64,000 bases of DNA from Variovorax sp. YR216 (GTDB taxonomy: Bacteria > Pseudomonadota > Gammaproteobacteria > Burkholderiales > Burkholderiaceae_C), in NCBI RefSeq assembly GCF_900107745.1, contig NZ_FNRO01000007.1:186001-250000 (forward strand), written 5' to 3'. Positions 52,090 to 60,660 of the stretch are shown in pieces; the stretch's first letter is position 1, and each line of letters opens with the position of its first letter. Both the position numbers and the translations under genes were made by a program. The notes beneath the pieces are model-generated. The model worked only from the letters and a program-made list of their open reading frames with translations. It ran no database searches and was not told the origin of the DNA.

Positions 52090-52935
52090 CTATGGCGCGA
52101 TTGCCGCCAACAACTTCGCGGTACGTTCGGCACCAGCGTTATTTTTCGCCGCGACCGCCACGTCGTGGGCCCGGGCCCAATAGTCTCTGGCAAGTTCTGG
52201 CTTGTTCGTGGACGCATGCCCCAGCAGCAGCAGATCCTGATAGATCTTCTCGCTCGCGCCCGCAGCCTTGTCCATCTTCAACGCTTCCTGAAGCAGAGGC
52301 ACTGCAGCGGCCGGCGTCCTCAAGGCGATGTAGGCGCTCGACTGCAGACGCAGTGCGTTCGCCCGTTCCAGCGCATCGTCCTTGGCCAGCGCGCTGTGGG
52401 CCTGTTGCGCCAATCGCAACCCCTCCTCGGCACGACCGGCATTCAAAGCCATGTAGGCCTTCAGATTGAGGATCTTTCCCTTCACACTGCAACTGCTGCC
52501 GCAGAGGGCCCCAGCCCGATCGAGCGATTGTTGGGCGCTGGCAGGATCGCTCGCCTGCACGGCCATCGCGCGCCTCAATGCGGCTTCAGCGCGCCGGTCC
52601 GCGCTGAACGCGAGTCGTGGTTCTTCCAGCACCATGTCCAGTTGCTTGAGCGCCTCGTCCTGGCGACCCAGACCGACATAGACCGTGGCCAGGTTCAGCC
52701 GTGCGGCTGCGATGGCGTCATCGTCCTCGACCGACTGTGCGATCACGAGGGCTTGCTGGAAAGACACCAGGGCGCGCGGCAGATCGCCGGCCTTGACGCG
52801 ATCCATCCCCTGCGTGCTGGAGCCCTGGGCCTGGATCTGCGCAGCCGAGCGGGCGGGCGCCGTCGAGCACGCCCCAAGCAGGACCGCTCCCGCTACACAC
52901 AGGACGCAGGCGATCAGTCGGCGCGCGCGGCTCAT
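52090..52935 (-). CDS. TPR lipoprotein
   Basis: This 281-residue lipoprotein has a signal and lipobox LLGACS (Cys23). Its helical repeats include LPRALVSFQQALVIAQSV, ARLNLATVYVGLGRQDEALKQL, and ANALRLQSSAYIALRTPAAAVPLL. Two cysteines (GALCGSSCS) lie in the middle. It should act in the periplasm as a scaffold. Its start overlaps the stop of the MlaD-family gene by 4 nt (ATGA), so both act together. Confidence 0.85.
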   Translation of the reverse strand: MSRARRLIACVLCVAGAVLLGACSTAPARSAAQIQAQGSSTQGMDRVKAGDLPRALVSFQQALVIAQSVEDDDAIAAARLNLATVYVGLGRQDEALKQLDMVLEEPRLAFSADRRAEAALRRAMAVQASDPASAQQSLDRAGALCGSSCSVKGKILNLKAYMALNAGRAEEGLRLAQQAHSALAKDDALERANALRLQSSAYIALRTPAAAVPLLQEALKMDKAAGASEKIYQDLLLLGHASTNKPELARDYWARAHDVAVAAKNNAGAERTAKLLAAIAP

Positions 52936-53891
52936 GGCGCTTCTCCAGGCAGCGGCAGGCCGCCGATGCTGTCGATCGGCAATGACTGCGGCGTGGTGGG
53001 CGTGCCCGTCAACATGCTGATCGGCCAGGTCTGACGCGCACTGCTCACCATCTGGTTCGTCTGCGTTGCGGCGGCCTGCACCTGGTCGAGCACGCCTGGC
53101 AGCTTTTCGGAAGCCTGCGCCACCATGGCCTGCACGTCGGCGCTGGCCTTCTGTGAGGTTGCCGCAGCCTGCTGCACCTTGTCGATTACCGCCGGCGCTG
53201 CCTGCTCCACGACTTCGATGGTGCGGCTGGCCCTTTGCATCGTCGCCACGGCGCCGCTCTCGATGGTCTTCACGGTCTGCCCGGTCTGATCGATCACCTC
53301 GCCGGTCTTTTCGGCGATGGCGGGCATCTTCGACACGACGTCCTGGCCTGCCTTCAGGGTCTGCTGGAAGGCTCCCTCCGGATCCGTCAGGCTCTCGGTC
53401 AGTTTGCGCGCGTCAGCGATCACGGGCATCCATGCCGCCTGCATCTCCTGCAAGAACTGGCCGCCATCCTTGTTGCGCTCGAAAGCAAGCAACTCGCCGG
53501 GATCGAGAGGTTGCGTGCGGCCGCGCGGGGGCACGAGGTCGATCGTCGGCTGGCCGATCGTGGTGTCCTGGATCAATCGCGCGCGGGTTCCCTTCGACAG
53601 GCCTGCCATGTAGCCGTGATCAATGCCCAATTCGATCCTGGCGCCTTGGTCATTGGACTGCGCCGTGGGCAACTCGATCTTGCGAACGCTGCCGATGACG
53701 ACCCCGCGCGTTGTTACCCGCATGCCCTCGGCGATTCCGGCCGCATCGGGCGCTTCGACGTAGAGGCGCTGCTGGGGACTGAACGACCACCGCTGCTGGT
53801 AGGCGATGTAGGCCAACAGTGCGGCGACAAGCGCAATGAGAGCAATGACGGCGGCAGCGTCGCGCCTCGAACCGGGCTTGAACATTGACAT
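52932..53891 (-). CDS. MlaD family (MCE domain) protein
   Basis: This 319-residue protein has an N-terminal TM anchor (AAVIALIALVAALLAYIAY, about 12-30), an MCE domain (LYVEAPDAAGIAEGMRVTTRGVVIGSV, about 42-125) and a long coiled-coil-like C-terminal region with repeated Ala, Gln and Val. MCE proteins carry lipids or hydrophobic compounds between membranes. The permease and ATPase genes (mlaE, mlaF) are not nearby. Confidence 0.92.
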   Translation of the reverse strand: MSMFKPGSRRDAAAVIALIALVAALLAYIAYQQRWSFSPQQRLYVEAPDAAGIAEGMRVTTRGVVIGSVRKIELPTAQSNDQGARIELGIDHGYMAGLSKGTRARLIQDTTIGQPTIDLVPPRGRTQPLDPGELLAFERNKDGGQFLQEMQAAWMPVIADARKLTESLTDPEGAFQQTLKAGQDVVSKMPAIAEKTGEVIDQTGQTVKTIESGAVATMQRASRTIEVVEQAAPAVIDKVQQAAATSQKASADVQAMVAQASEKLPGVLDQVQAAATQTNQMVSSARQTWPISMLTGTPTTPQSLPIDSIGGLPLPGEAP

Positions 53892-54253
53892 TCTCCGGCA
53901 GTCAATAGGGCCACAGGGGTGGATCGAACTACGCCACGCACTGTAACCGCCTGAGTGAGATTCCAGGGTGGGGAGCAGGTGCGCGCACTGCCGATGCGTC
54001 GTCTGGAGTGCCGGGCTTCACGACACGAAGGTCCAATAGCCAGAGTTCGATCCACCGGAAAGTGTCTTCACAGTAGATTTACATCTCGATACAGTTGTAT
54101 CCATCAGCCCGACTTGCACGATGTCTTGCATGGCGATGACTGCCGTTTCCACGCGCTGTCATTGAGCAACTTCCGATCGCCGTTGCGATCGTTGGCGACC
54201 ATGGAAAAGCATCCGAGGCGTCCAACTCTTCCCGAGGTGAAAAGACAACGGCT
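53892..54253. other. Intergenic region
   Basis: No supported gene lies in these 362 bases between divergent genes. There is a short inverted repeat GATACA..TGTATC at 54088-54101. The promoter of the 54254 gene is expected here. Confidence 0.4.
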
Positions 54254-54715
54254 ATGCAATCTCCAGATCTAGAAACCGTCAAGAAGGTCAGAGTCGCGCT
54301 GCAGCAGGTGATCTCGGCGCGTGAGCATGGCGTTCAGGCTGTGCCGTACTTCGCCCCAACCGACATTGGCACGCTCCCTTCCTACGAGCGGGAGAGAGAG
54401 CTGAATGTCAAGGAAGAGACCGACTACGGGAATCGTGTGCGCGCTGGCGTCCACATGACGCTCTCCGCAGCAGTTTCGGCGCTTGAAGTCGCAGAAGCGC
54501 TCATGGAGAACTTCGACATCGTGGACGCCAAGGATCGCAAGCGCGAGTTGATTCGATGCTCGCTGAATGCCCGAGTCGCAAGGGATGCAGCGGCCGAAGC
54601 TGCGGCAGTCTTGTCGGGACAGCAGGCACCCAAGTCCGATGCGATGGTGGAGATCAAGCGGCTGAAGTCGGCACTCTTTCAGCGATTCGGGATCGGCGAG
54701 CAGGAGAACGCATGA
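54254..54715 (+). CDS. Hypothetical protein
   Basis: This 153-residue soluble, helix-rich protein contains EREREL, HMTLSAAVSALEVAEALMEN and a lysine-rich C-terminus. No signal peptide or family was recognised. It is coupled to the following ABC binding protein by a 4-nt ATGA overlap, which suggests a shared operon. Confidence 0.65.
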   Translation: MQSPDLETVKKVRVALQQVISAREHGVQAVPYFAPTDIGTLPSYERERELNVKEETDYGNRVRAGVHMTLSAAVSALEVAEALMENFDIVDAKDRKRELIRCSLNARVARDAAAEAAAVLSGQQAPKSDAMVEIKRLKSALFQRFGIGEQENA

Positions 54716-55860
54716 TTGGCAATCTTTCGAAGCAACTGATGAACGCACGCGCCTTGGCCCGCTGGATTCTGGGGGCGGCCGTCGCGAGCGCCATGGTGAC
54801 GAGCGCCGTCGCCGCCGACATTGTGGTGGGGCAGGTAGCGCCGCTCACGGGCTTGGAATCCAAGCAGGGCCTGAGCTACGCGGCCGGCCTGCGGCTCGCT
54901 TTCGACAGCGTCAACAAGCAAGGCGGCGTGAATGGCAATACCTTCACGCTCGCGCGCGTCGATGATCGCAGCGAGCCCGCGTCCACCGTCGAGCAAACGC
55001 GCAAGCTGGTCGCGGAGCAACGCCCGCTCGTGCTGGCCGGCTACTTCGGCGGCCGCAACCTGGCGGCGCTCCTGGCCTCCGGCATTCTGGACCAGCAGCG
55101 CCTGGCGCTCGTGGGCTATCGCACGACCGGGATTCCGCCCGCGCATCCGCTGCTGTTCAACGTGAGGGCCGACATCCGCGACGAGCTGGCCAAGCTCACC
55201 GAGCACTTGGCGACCCTGGGCATCACCCGTCTAGGCCTGCTTCACGAGGCCGGAGCCGACGCAGTGGTTGCGGCGGCCGACGAGGCGGCCGGCCGGGCAA
55301 AGGCCACCTTCGTTACTCGCGCCTCTTATGCGCCGGACAGCAAGAGCACCGCGCCCTTGGTGTCGGCGTTTCTCAAGACCCCGCCGCAGGCCATCATCAT
55401 GGTGGCCAACGGCGCCGTCACGGCGGCCTTTATCGAGCGCTATCGCATGGAGGGCGGCGCGGCACAACTCGTCGCGTACTCCGGCGCTGAGGTCGAGCAG
55501 CTGTCGCAGCGACTGGGCGAGGAACAGATGAAGGGCGTCGTCATCTCGCAGGTCACGCCCAACCCGTACAAGAACAGCAGCCGCCTCACCCGTGAGTTCG
55601 CGGAGGCCGCCAAGGCGCAAAAGCTCGACATGCCGGTCAGCTACGTGATGATGGAGGGCTACATCGCGGGCCGCGTGATCATCGAGGCAGTGCGGCGGCA
55701 GGGACGCGCGCCTACGCGCGAAGCAATGACGAGCACGCTTAGCGCCTTGAACGACTACGACCTCGGAGGCTATGTCGTCGGGTTCAGGCCCGGCGCGAGG
55801 GCCGGCTCGAAATATGTCGAGCTGTCGATCATCAGCAGCGAGGGCAAGATTCAGCAATAG
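54712..55860 (+). CDS. ABC transporter substrate-binding protein (branched-chain amino acid type)
   Basis: This 382-residue periplasmic binding protein has a signal peptide ending SAVAAD and the Leu/Ile/Val-binding (Peripla_BP_6) fold: IVVGQVAPLTGLESKQGLSYAAGLRLAFD, VLAGYFGGRNLAALLASGI and VVISQVTPNPYKNS. No permease or ATPase genes are next to it, so the ligand and transporter partners are unknown. It may function as a receptor. The small gene upstream is coupled to it. Confidence 0.92.
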   Translation: MIGNLSKQLMNARALARWILGAAVASAMVTSAVAADIVVGQVAPLTGLESKQGLSYAAGLRLAFDSVNKQGGVNGNTFTLARVDDRSEPASTVEQTRKLVAEQRPLVLAGYFGGRNLAALLASGILDQQRLALVGYRTTGIPPAHPLLFNVRADIRDELAKLTEHLATLGITRLGLLHEAGADAVVAAADEAAGRAKATFVTRASYAPDSKSTAPLVSAFLKTPPQAIIMVANGAVTAAFIERYRMEGGAAQLVAYSGAEVEQLSQRLGEEQMKGVVISQVTPNPYKNSSRLTREFAEAAKAQKLDMPVSYVMMEGYIAGRVIIEAVRRQGRAPTREAMTSTLSALNDYDLGGYVVGFRPGARAGSKYVELSIISSEGKIQQ

Positions 55861-56084
55861 GGCGATCGACGGGCATCGAGCCCCTCTTCGTTCCAGAAGG
55901 TCCCGTTCATCTCGCTCGCCGCGTCTTGATGACGGCTTGCTTCGCTTGCCTGGCAAGGCTATCCGTTCTGTGCACGGCGGCCAGGCGCCGGCGCGCAGCC
56001 CCGCGCTGCGAGAAGAATCTACAAACTTTTGAACTACACTGGGCCCGGCAAAAGTCACAACCCTTTCCCCATCGACGATCTGAC

Positions 56085-56342
56085 GTGAAAAAGGAGCTGC
56101 GCAAACTCGCGCAATCGCACGGACTGATGGGGCGGCAAAAGGCAATGCAGGCTGTGACCGTCCTTCGCATGTACCGCAAGGATCCCAAGGCCAACGACTT
56201 CTTGCAGCACGAGGCGGAGCCCATACTTCGCAAGGTGCTCTACCACCTGCGCCAGGCTGCCATCCTCGAAAGTCTGGCTGAACGTGATGCGACGCAGCCT
56301 TTTCTGCCATCGCCAGGGGTTACGCATTCCGGCCGCGAGTGA
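56085..56342 (+). CDS. Small hypothetical protein, uncertain start
   Basis: This basic, helix-rich protein of 85 residues is read from the GTG at 56085 (KKELRKLAQSHGLMGRQKAM). The frame is open back to about 55926, but those codons look less like protein. No family is recognised. Codon use is moderately good; the reading is tentative. Confidence 0.4.
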   Translation: MKKELRKLAQSHGLMGRQKAMQAVTVLRMYRKDPKANDFLQHEAEPILRKVLYHLRQAAILESLAERDATQPFLPSPGVTHSGRE

Positions 56343-56636
56343 TGGGTCATGTGCGGCTGGGATTCAGAGCTTTTTCAGGTTGGCGTCAAGGGCACGGTAG
56401 GCCGGCTGCGGCCTTTGCCTAGTGGCGTGACGATCGTCCACGCGGTTGCACGTCAATGGCACCCACGCAGATCAAGATCACAGGGCCGCACGGATCGCCG
56501 TTCAAGTTCGGTCGGCTGCATGCGGGGACCTCTAGTTACGGGTTGCAACATTCTTCATGTGAGCGACGTGACATTTGATGGGCGAAGGGCGTTGTAGGTA
56601 GGCAAGGGCGGTGTTCGCCCGTACAGGAGCCCCACA

Positions 56637-56999
56637 GTGAGCCTCAATCGTTCCTCCTTTCTCAAACTGGCCGCAGTTGGTGCCGTGGCCGCCAGCGCAC
56701 TCTTCGCAGCCTCGGCCAATGCGGGCGCGAACTGGTCTGTTGGCATCGACGTACCGGGCGTCGCAATCGGCGTTGCCGAACCGGGCCCCGTGCGCTACTA
56801 CCAACCCGCGCCGGTCTACTCGGCGCCCGCGCCCGTGTACTACGAGCCGGCACCGCGCGCGTACTACCCGCCACCGGCCTACTACCGACCGGCGCGCGTG
56901 TACGACGTGCAGCCAGGGCCGGGCTACTGGCGGGGTGAAGCGTGGCGCCATCACCATCGCGACTGGGATGATCGCGGCGAACGGAACTATCGTTACTGA
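56637..56999 (+). CDS. Secreted Tyr/Pro-rich protein (PXPV-repeat type)
   Basis: This 120-residue protein starts at GTG 56637 and has a signal peptide (FLKLAAVGAVAASALFAAS, cleavage near NAG). The mature part is rich in Tyr and Pro (YYQPAPVYSAPAPVYYEP) and ends in a His/Arg/Asp-rich tail. The repeated PAPV units fit the PXPV-repeat family of small exported proteobacterial proteins with no known function. Confidence 0.72.
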   Translation: MSLNRSSFLKLAAVGAVAASALFAASANAGANWSVGIDVPGVAIGVAEPGPVRYYQPAPVYSAPAPVYYEPAPRAYYPPPAYYRPARVYDVQPGPGYWRGEAWRHHHRDWDDRGERNYRY

Positions 57000-57330
57000 G
57001 ACGCTGAATACCCCGGGGGCCAGGCCATCGCCGGCTGCGCCGGGGTCGTGACATCGCGACGCGGCGCCGTCGCGATTCCAGGCGACTTCGCGCCGTGAGG
57101 TCTGCCCGCCGTGCGCTTTTCGCTTCGTGCGAGGCCGCTTTCGGTGTTCAAGACAGACCTTGGGCAGGCGCGTTTTTCCTCGCATGGCATAGGCCGTCCG
57201 TCCGGTACCTCGTGACTTCAATGAAGCCTAGATTCCCAATGGCGCTGCCACGATGGAACCAGGTCATTGGGCGTCAAGACTGACGTCCGACAACGAGGGA
57301 ACTCCGGATCGTCAAGGCGTGGAGAAGCCC
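57000..57330. other. Intergenic region
   Basis: This 331-base gap contains the hairpin described at 57053-57076 and a GC-rich flanking block; no convincing gene is seen. The bases before 57331 include GGAGAAG, the RBS of the next gene. Confidence 0.4.
57053..57076 (+). terminator. Strong hairpin after the Tyr/Pro-rich gene
   Basis: ATCGCGACG (57053-57061) pairs exactly with CGTCGCGAT (57068-57076) around a 6-nt loop, 53 nt after the stop of the upstream gene. No long T-tract follows, so termination efficiency is uncertain. Confidence 0.45.
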
Positions 57331-58428
57331 ATGAAGAACACTGCGATCACCTCCATCGCCCTGGTCTTGGGCCTTGGCTTGCAGATACAGGAATCCATTG
57401 CCCAAGGAGGCAGTCACTCCGCCACGGGCAAGACCGGTACCACGGCCATCAAGCAAGGCCCCGCGATGGAGGCTGTCGATGCAGGTGGCCATCGGACACC
57501 CATACCCGCGTCGAGCGGTTTCACATTCAAGACGGAAAAGGCAGGACCGGGCGAAAACGTTCTGGACGTCACGCGGCGCAACGGCTATCTCAACGACGCG
57601 GCGACCGTGAACGCGATCAAACGCTGGAATCCCGAGGTCAAGTCGCTGACACGGGAGGTCGGGGATGGCAAGCCCGTGCATCTCGTGAGTCCCATCCAGG
57701 ATCTGCCCGACCGAAAGGTGGCCGTGTCGCCAAAGGCGGCCGCGGTCAGCCCGGAGGTGTTCAGGTACCAAGGCGTCGAGATCCAACGCACTCGCGCGAT
57801 GGTGAGCAATGCAAGCCTGAAGGATGCAGACAAGGCGCGGCTGCTCGGGGCAACGGATCAGGTTGAACGCGCAAATGCCATCTTCGCGGCCAATGCAGCG
57901 AGGATGTCTCCGCGGCAACGCGTTCTCGCAGAAGCCCAGGTCGAACTCGCCGGAAAGACGCTGCGAAACGCGGACTCTTCGGCATTCGCAGATGCGACCA
58001 GACGCCAGTCGACGCTTGGAGCCGTCGACACGATCGCAGCCTCGACCGAGAGTTTTGCGCGGGCCGTGTCCCTGCCGCCGCGCAAGCTCACCGTGATCGT
58101 GAAGCCGACGCCTCAAGGTCGTCCAGCGGAGGCCATGGACGTCTATGTCATCCCGAGGGGCTTCATGGTGGCCGGTGATCAACTTGACCTCTCGAAGATC
58201 CGACGGATTCTCGAGACCCTCAGCTTCACGACGCCGACGTCACCGGCGAGCGGAGAACTGGAAGCCGGCATCCCGTATGCGGTCTGGATAGGGCCGCGCA
58301 ACGCCTTCGACTCGATGGCCCGCCTGATTCAGGCTCAGGGGGTCAGGAACAGCAGATCGGTCGATGCGACCAGGGCTCAGCTTGACGACCTGGTGTTCGA
58401 AGCATCCGACAAGGTTGTTGGCCCCTGA
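57331..58428 (+). CDS. Secreted protein with LysM-like segment, function unknown
   Basis: This 365-residue exported protein has a signal peptide (MKNTAITSIALVLGLGLQ). Residues about 60-125 (AGPGENVLDVTRRNGYLNDAATVNAIKRWNPEV and GKPVHLVSPI) resemble a LysM-type peptidoglycan-binding segment. The remainder is helix-rich with a C-terminal alpha/beta region. No clear family is recognised. GGAGAAG lies just before the ATG. The next membrane-protein gene starts 3 nt after its stop, so the two are one operon. Confidence 0.65.
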   Translation: MKNTAITSIALVLGLGLQIQESIAQGGSHSATGKTGTTAIKQGPAMEAVDAGGHRTPIPASSGFTFKTEKAGPGENVLDVTRRNGYLNDAATVNAIKRWNPEVKSLTREVGDGKPVHLVSPIQDLPDRKVAVSPKAAAVSPEVFRYQGVEIQRTRAMVSNASLKDADKARLLGATDQVERANAIFAANAARMSPRQRVLAEAQVELAGKTLRNADSSAFADATRRQSTLGAVDTIAASTESFARAVSLPPRKLTVIVKPTPQGRPAEAMDVYVIPRGFMVAGDQLDLSKIRRILETLSFTTPTSPASGELEAGIPYAVWIGPRNAFDSMARLIQAQGVRNSRSVDATRAQLDDLVFEASDKVVGP

Positions 58429-58431
58429 GCG

Positions 58432-59013
58432 ATGGAACTCAAGCGTATCGCCACGCTCATCGCTTCGGGCGCGGCGGTCGTGGCGGGCGTGCTTGGCCTG
58501 TTTGGGGCCTTCCTGAAGCATCTGGTGCCACCCGTGTCCAGCCTGTCACCGCTTCAGGCCCTGGGGCTGGCTTCCCTGGCGTCACTGCTGTTGTTGTTCC
58601 TGGTGGTCTTGAAGCTGCCCGCGAGGCCCTCGTCGGTCGAACGACATCGCCTCGCCGCGGTCGCGGCGAAAGTCGGCCTCGGCGCCCTCGTTCTTCTGTT
58701 CATTCACATGTGGGCCATGAACACCTTCGTCTTTGCATATCCTCCTGCGGAACTCGGCACGCCAGAACTTCACGTTCGCGGGACCTACACCAGCTATGCA
58801 AAGAAGCTGATTCACGAGATGACGTTGTCCGGGGCAATCAGGGAGTCCGGAGGGCTGGAGAAGGCCGAGGAGAACGAGATCCTCTGGACGGAGGAGTCTC
58901 GCAAGAACATCGAGCTCATGCTGACGGCGAGCTATACGGTCTCGATCGCTCTTTTCAGCCTGTCCCTGTTTATCCTCGTCGTGACAGCCATATCGGCGCG
59001 CCGGGCCCAGTGA
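58432..59013 (+). CDS. Hypothetical four-helix membrane protein
   Basis: This 193-residue protein has TM helices at about 8-28 (LIASGAAVVAGVLGLFGAF), 43-61, 76-95 and 168-188. A polar region of about 70 residues lies between the third and fourth. No family is recognised. It follows the secreted LysM-like protein by 3 nt, so the two may form one unit. Confidence 0.65.
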   Translation: MELKRIATLIASGAAVVAGVLGLFGAFLKHLVPPVSSLSPLQALGLASLASLLLLFLVVLKLPARPSSVERHRLAAVAAKVGLGALVLLFIHMWAMNTFVFAYPPAELGTPELHVRGTYTSYAKKLIHEMTLSGAIRESGGLEKAEENEILWTEESRKNIELMLTASYTVSIALFSLSLFILVVTAISARRAQ

Positions 59014-59313
59014 CTGCTGCCAGCGCAACCGGATCAGAGCGAGACTGGGTCGGTCTCCGATCTCGCGTTGCGGCCGCGCTGCCTAGGCGTGCAAGGGCGC
59101 GGCATGAGCCGTATCGAGGCTCCTCTCGCCTCTCGGGCCGCGGGCCCAACATCTGCCCCCGGGCAAAAAAGAGGAAGTGGGGGCGTCGCGCAGCAGCGAG
59201 AGAGGTGGTTCGGCCTTGTCCATGGTCTCCTAGTAAGCCTCATGGCCACGATATGACATGTATGCCATCTCGAGACTTCGTCGATACTACGATGTTTCCG
59301 GTATGATGGACAA
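59014..59313. other. Region upstream of the ars operon
   Basis: No gene is supported in these 300 bases. The last 60 bases are AT-richer and contain ATATGACATGTATGCCAT, a likely area for the ArsR operator, followed by the -10-like TATGAT at 59302-59307. Confidence 0.45.
59302..59307 (+). promoter_or_regulatory. Possible -10 element of the ars promoter
   Basis: TATGAT stands 6 nt before the arsR ATG. A TTCGTC at 59277-59282 is the only -35-like block and lies 19 nt away. If this is right, transcription would begin at or next to the start codon, giving a leaderless arsR message; no Shine-Dalgarno sequence is seen there. Confidence 0.35.
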
Positions 59314-59637
59314 ATGGAAGAACGCGACGTCATTCAATCCCTTGCAGCTCTTGCCCACCCGCTGCGCCTCCAGGTTTTCCGGGCCTTGGTGGTGACGGGG
59401 CAGCAGGGCCTTACGCCGGCTGTGATGCAGGAGGCTCTGGGAGTGCCGGCGACAACGCTGTCGTTCCATCTGAAGGAGCTTGCCTCTGCCGGCATGGTGA
59501 CCCAGGAACGAGCCAGCCGGAACATCATCTACCGGGCCGCTTTCGAGCGGATGAATGGCGTCCTGGGGTACCTCACCGAAAACTGCTGCCAAGGCGAAGA
59601 GTGCCTCGTCGACGCGGCGACATCCTGCAAGTGCTGA
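59314..59637 (+). CDS. arsR: ArsR family arsenical repressor
   Basis: This 107-residue winged-helix repressor begins LAALAHPLRLQVFRALVV and has LGVPATTLSFHLKELASAGMV. The C-terminal vicinal cysteines Cys91 and Cys92 with Cys97 (ENCCQGEEC) resemble the As(III) site of C-terminal-type ArsR proteins such as that of Acidithiobacillus ferrooxidans. Two more cysteines end the protein (SCKC). It leads the operon arsR-arsI-arsC-acr3-arsH-arsN2. Confidence 0.94.
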   Translation: MEERDVIQSLAALAHPLRLQVFRALVVTGQQGLTPAVMQEALGVPATTLSFHLKELASAGMVTQERASRNIIYRAAFERMNGVLGYLTENCCQGEECLVDAATSCKC

Positions 59638-59656
59638 ACCCAAGAAGGAGCGACAA

Positions 59657-60136
59657 ATGAAGCGATTTCACGTCCATGTACACGTCAACGACCTGAAGGC
59701 GAGCATCGCCTTCTACTCGAAGCTCTTTGCAGCTGAACCCGCCCGCGTCGAGGCGGACTATGCCAAGTGGATGCTCGAAGACCCGCGTATCAACTTCGCC
59801 ATTTCGACGCGCGGCGAAGCCGCGGGTGTCGACCATCTCGGGTTCCAGACCGACGACGCGGAAGAACTCGCCGAGTTGAAGGCCCGTGCGACGGAGGCCG
59901 ACATGGCGCTTTTGGACCAAGGCGAGACCAGCTGCTGCTACGCGCGCAGCGAGAAGCACTGGGTTACCGACCCGCAGGGCATTGCCTGGGAACACTTCCA
60001 CACCCTGGACAACATTCCGGTGTTCGGCGAGGGCAGCAAGGAGCCAGCAGCAGCGCAGGCGCCTGCGTGTTGCGCGCCCACCTCTCGCGGCAAGCCTGTT
60101 GGTGTGGCCGTCAAGCCTGCCTCCACCTGCTGCTGA
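59657..60136 (+). CDS. arsI: ArsI/CadI-type lyase (organoarsenical C-As lyase)
   Basis: This 159-residue vicinal-oxygen-chelate protein has His5 or His7 in FHVHVHVNDL, His60 in VDHLGFQ and Glu112 in WEHFHTL as metal ligands. The tandem cysteines Cys93-Cys94 in ETSCCYARSEK are those that bind trivalent organoarsenicals in ArsI. The enzyme cleaves the C-As bond of methylarsenite with oxygen and Fe(II). The tail adds two further Cys pairs (PACCAPTS and STCC). AGAAGGAG precedes the ATG. Confidence 0.9.
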   Translation: MKRFHVHVHVNDLKASIAFYSKLFAAEPARVEADYAKWMLEDPRINFAISTRGEAAGVDHLGFQTDDAEELAELKARATEADMALLDQGETSCCYARSEKHWVTDPQGIAWEHFHTLDNIPVFGEGSKEPAAAQAPACCAPTSRGKPVGVAVKPASTCC

Positions 60137-60164
60137 AGTCAGGGATATTGGAACGCGCTGAGCC

Positions 60165-60653
60165 ATGACCATCAACGTACTCATCCTCTGTACCCACAAC
60201 TCGGCACGCAGCGTGCTGTCCGAGGGGATGCTCAACCATTGGGCCAAGGCGCTCGGCAAGGACGTGCGGGCGTTCAGCGCAGGCAGCGCACCAAGCGGTC
60301 GCATCAATCCTCGCGCCCTCGAGGCACTCCAGACTGCCGGGATAGAGACCGAGGGCTATCGAAGCAAGAGCTGGGACGAGTTCACCGGCGATGCGGCGCC
60401 GCAGATGCACATCGTCATCACCGTGTGCGACAGCGCGGCGGCCGAACAATGTCCCTATTGGCCAGGTAGCCCGGTCAAGGTCCACTGGGGGTACCCGGAC
60501 CCCTCGAACGCCCCGGAGGCCGACAAGGCGACCGCCTTCGAACTCACGCGCCAGGCCATCGGGTACCGCATGTTGCAACTCCTGGCACTGCCGCTGGCCG
60601 ACCTTGACCATGCAGAGTTGCAGGCCGCGCTCACCCGCATCTCGAAAAACTAG
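60165..60653 (+). CDS. arsC: Arsenate reductase ArsC, LMW-phosphatase type
   Basis: This 162-residue protein carries the CX5R catalytic loop CTHNSARS (Cys9, Arg15), EGYRSKSWDEF and VITVCDSAAAEQCPYWPG, typical of the thioredoxin- or glutaredoxin-coupled arsenate reductases. It converts arsenate to arsenite for export by Acr3. It ends 7 nt before acr3. Confidence 0.94.
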   Translation: MTINVLILCTHNSARSVLSEGMLNHWAKALGKDVRAFSAGSAPSGRINPRALEALQTAGIETEGYRSKSWDEFTGDAAPQMHIVITVCDSAAAEQCPYWPGSPVKVHWGYPDPSNAPEADKATAFELTRQAIGYRMLQLLALPLADLDHAELQAALTRISKN

Positions 60654-60660
60654 TGCTCTG

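Noticed and set aside
55926..56084. Upstream extension of the small gene at 56085
   Set aside because: Starts at TTG without RBS and has a low-complexity Arg/Ala/Cys translation.
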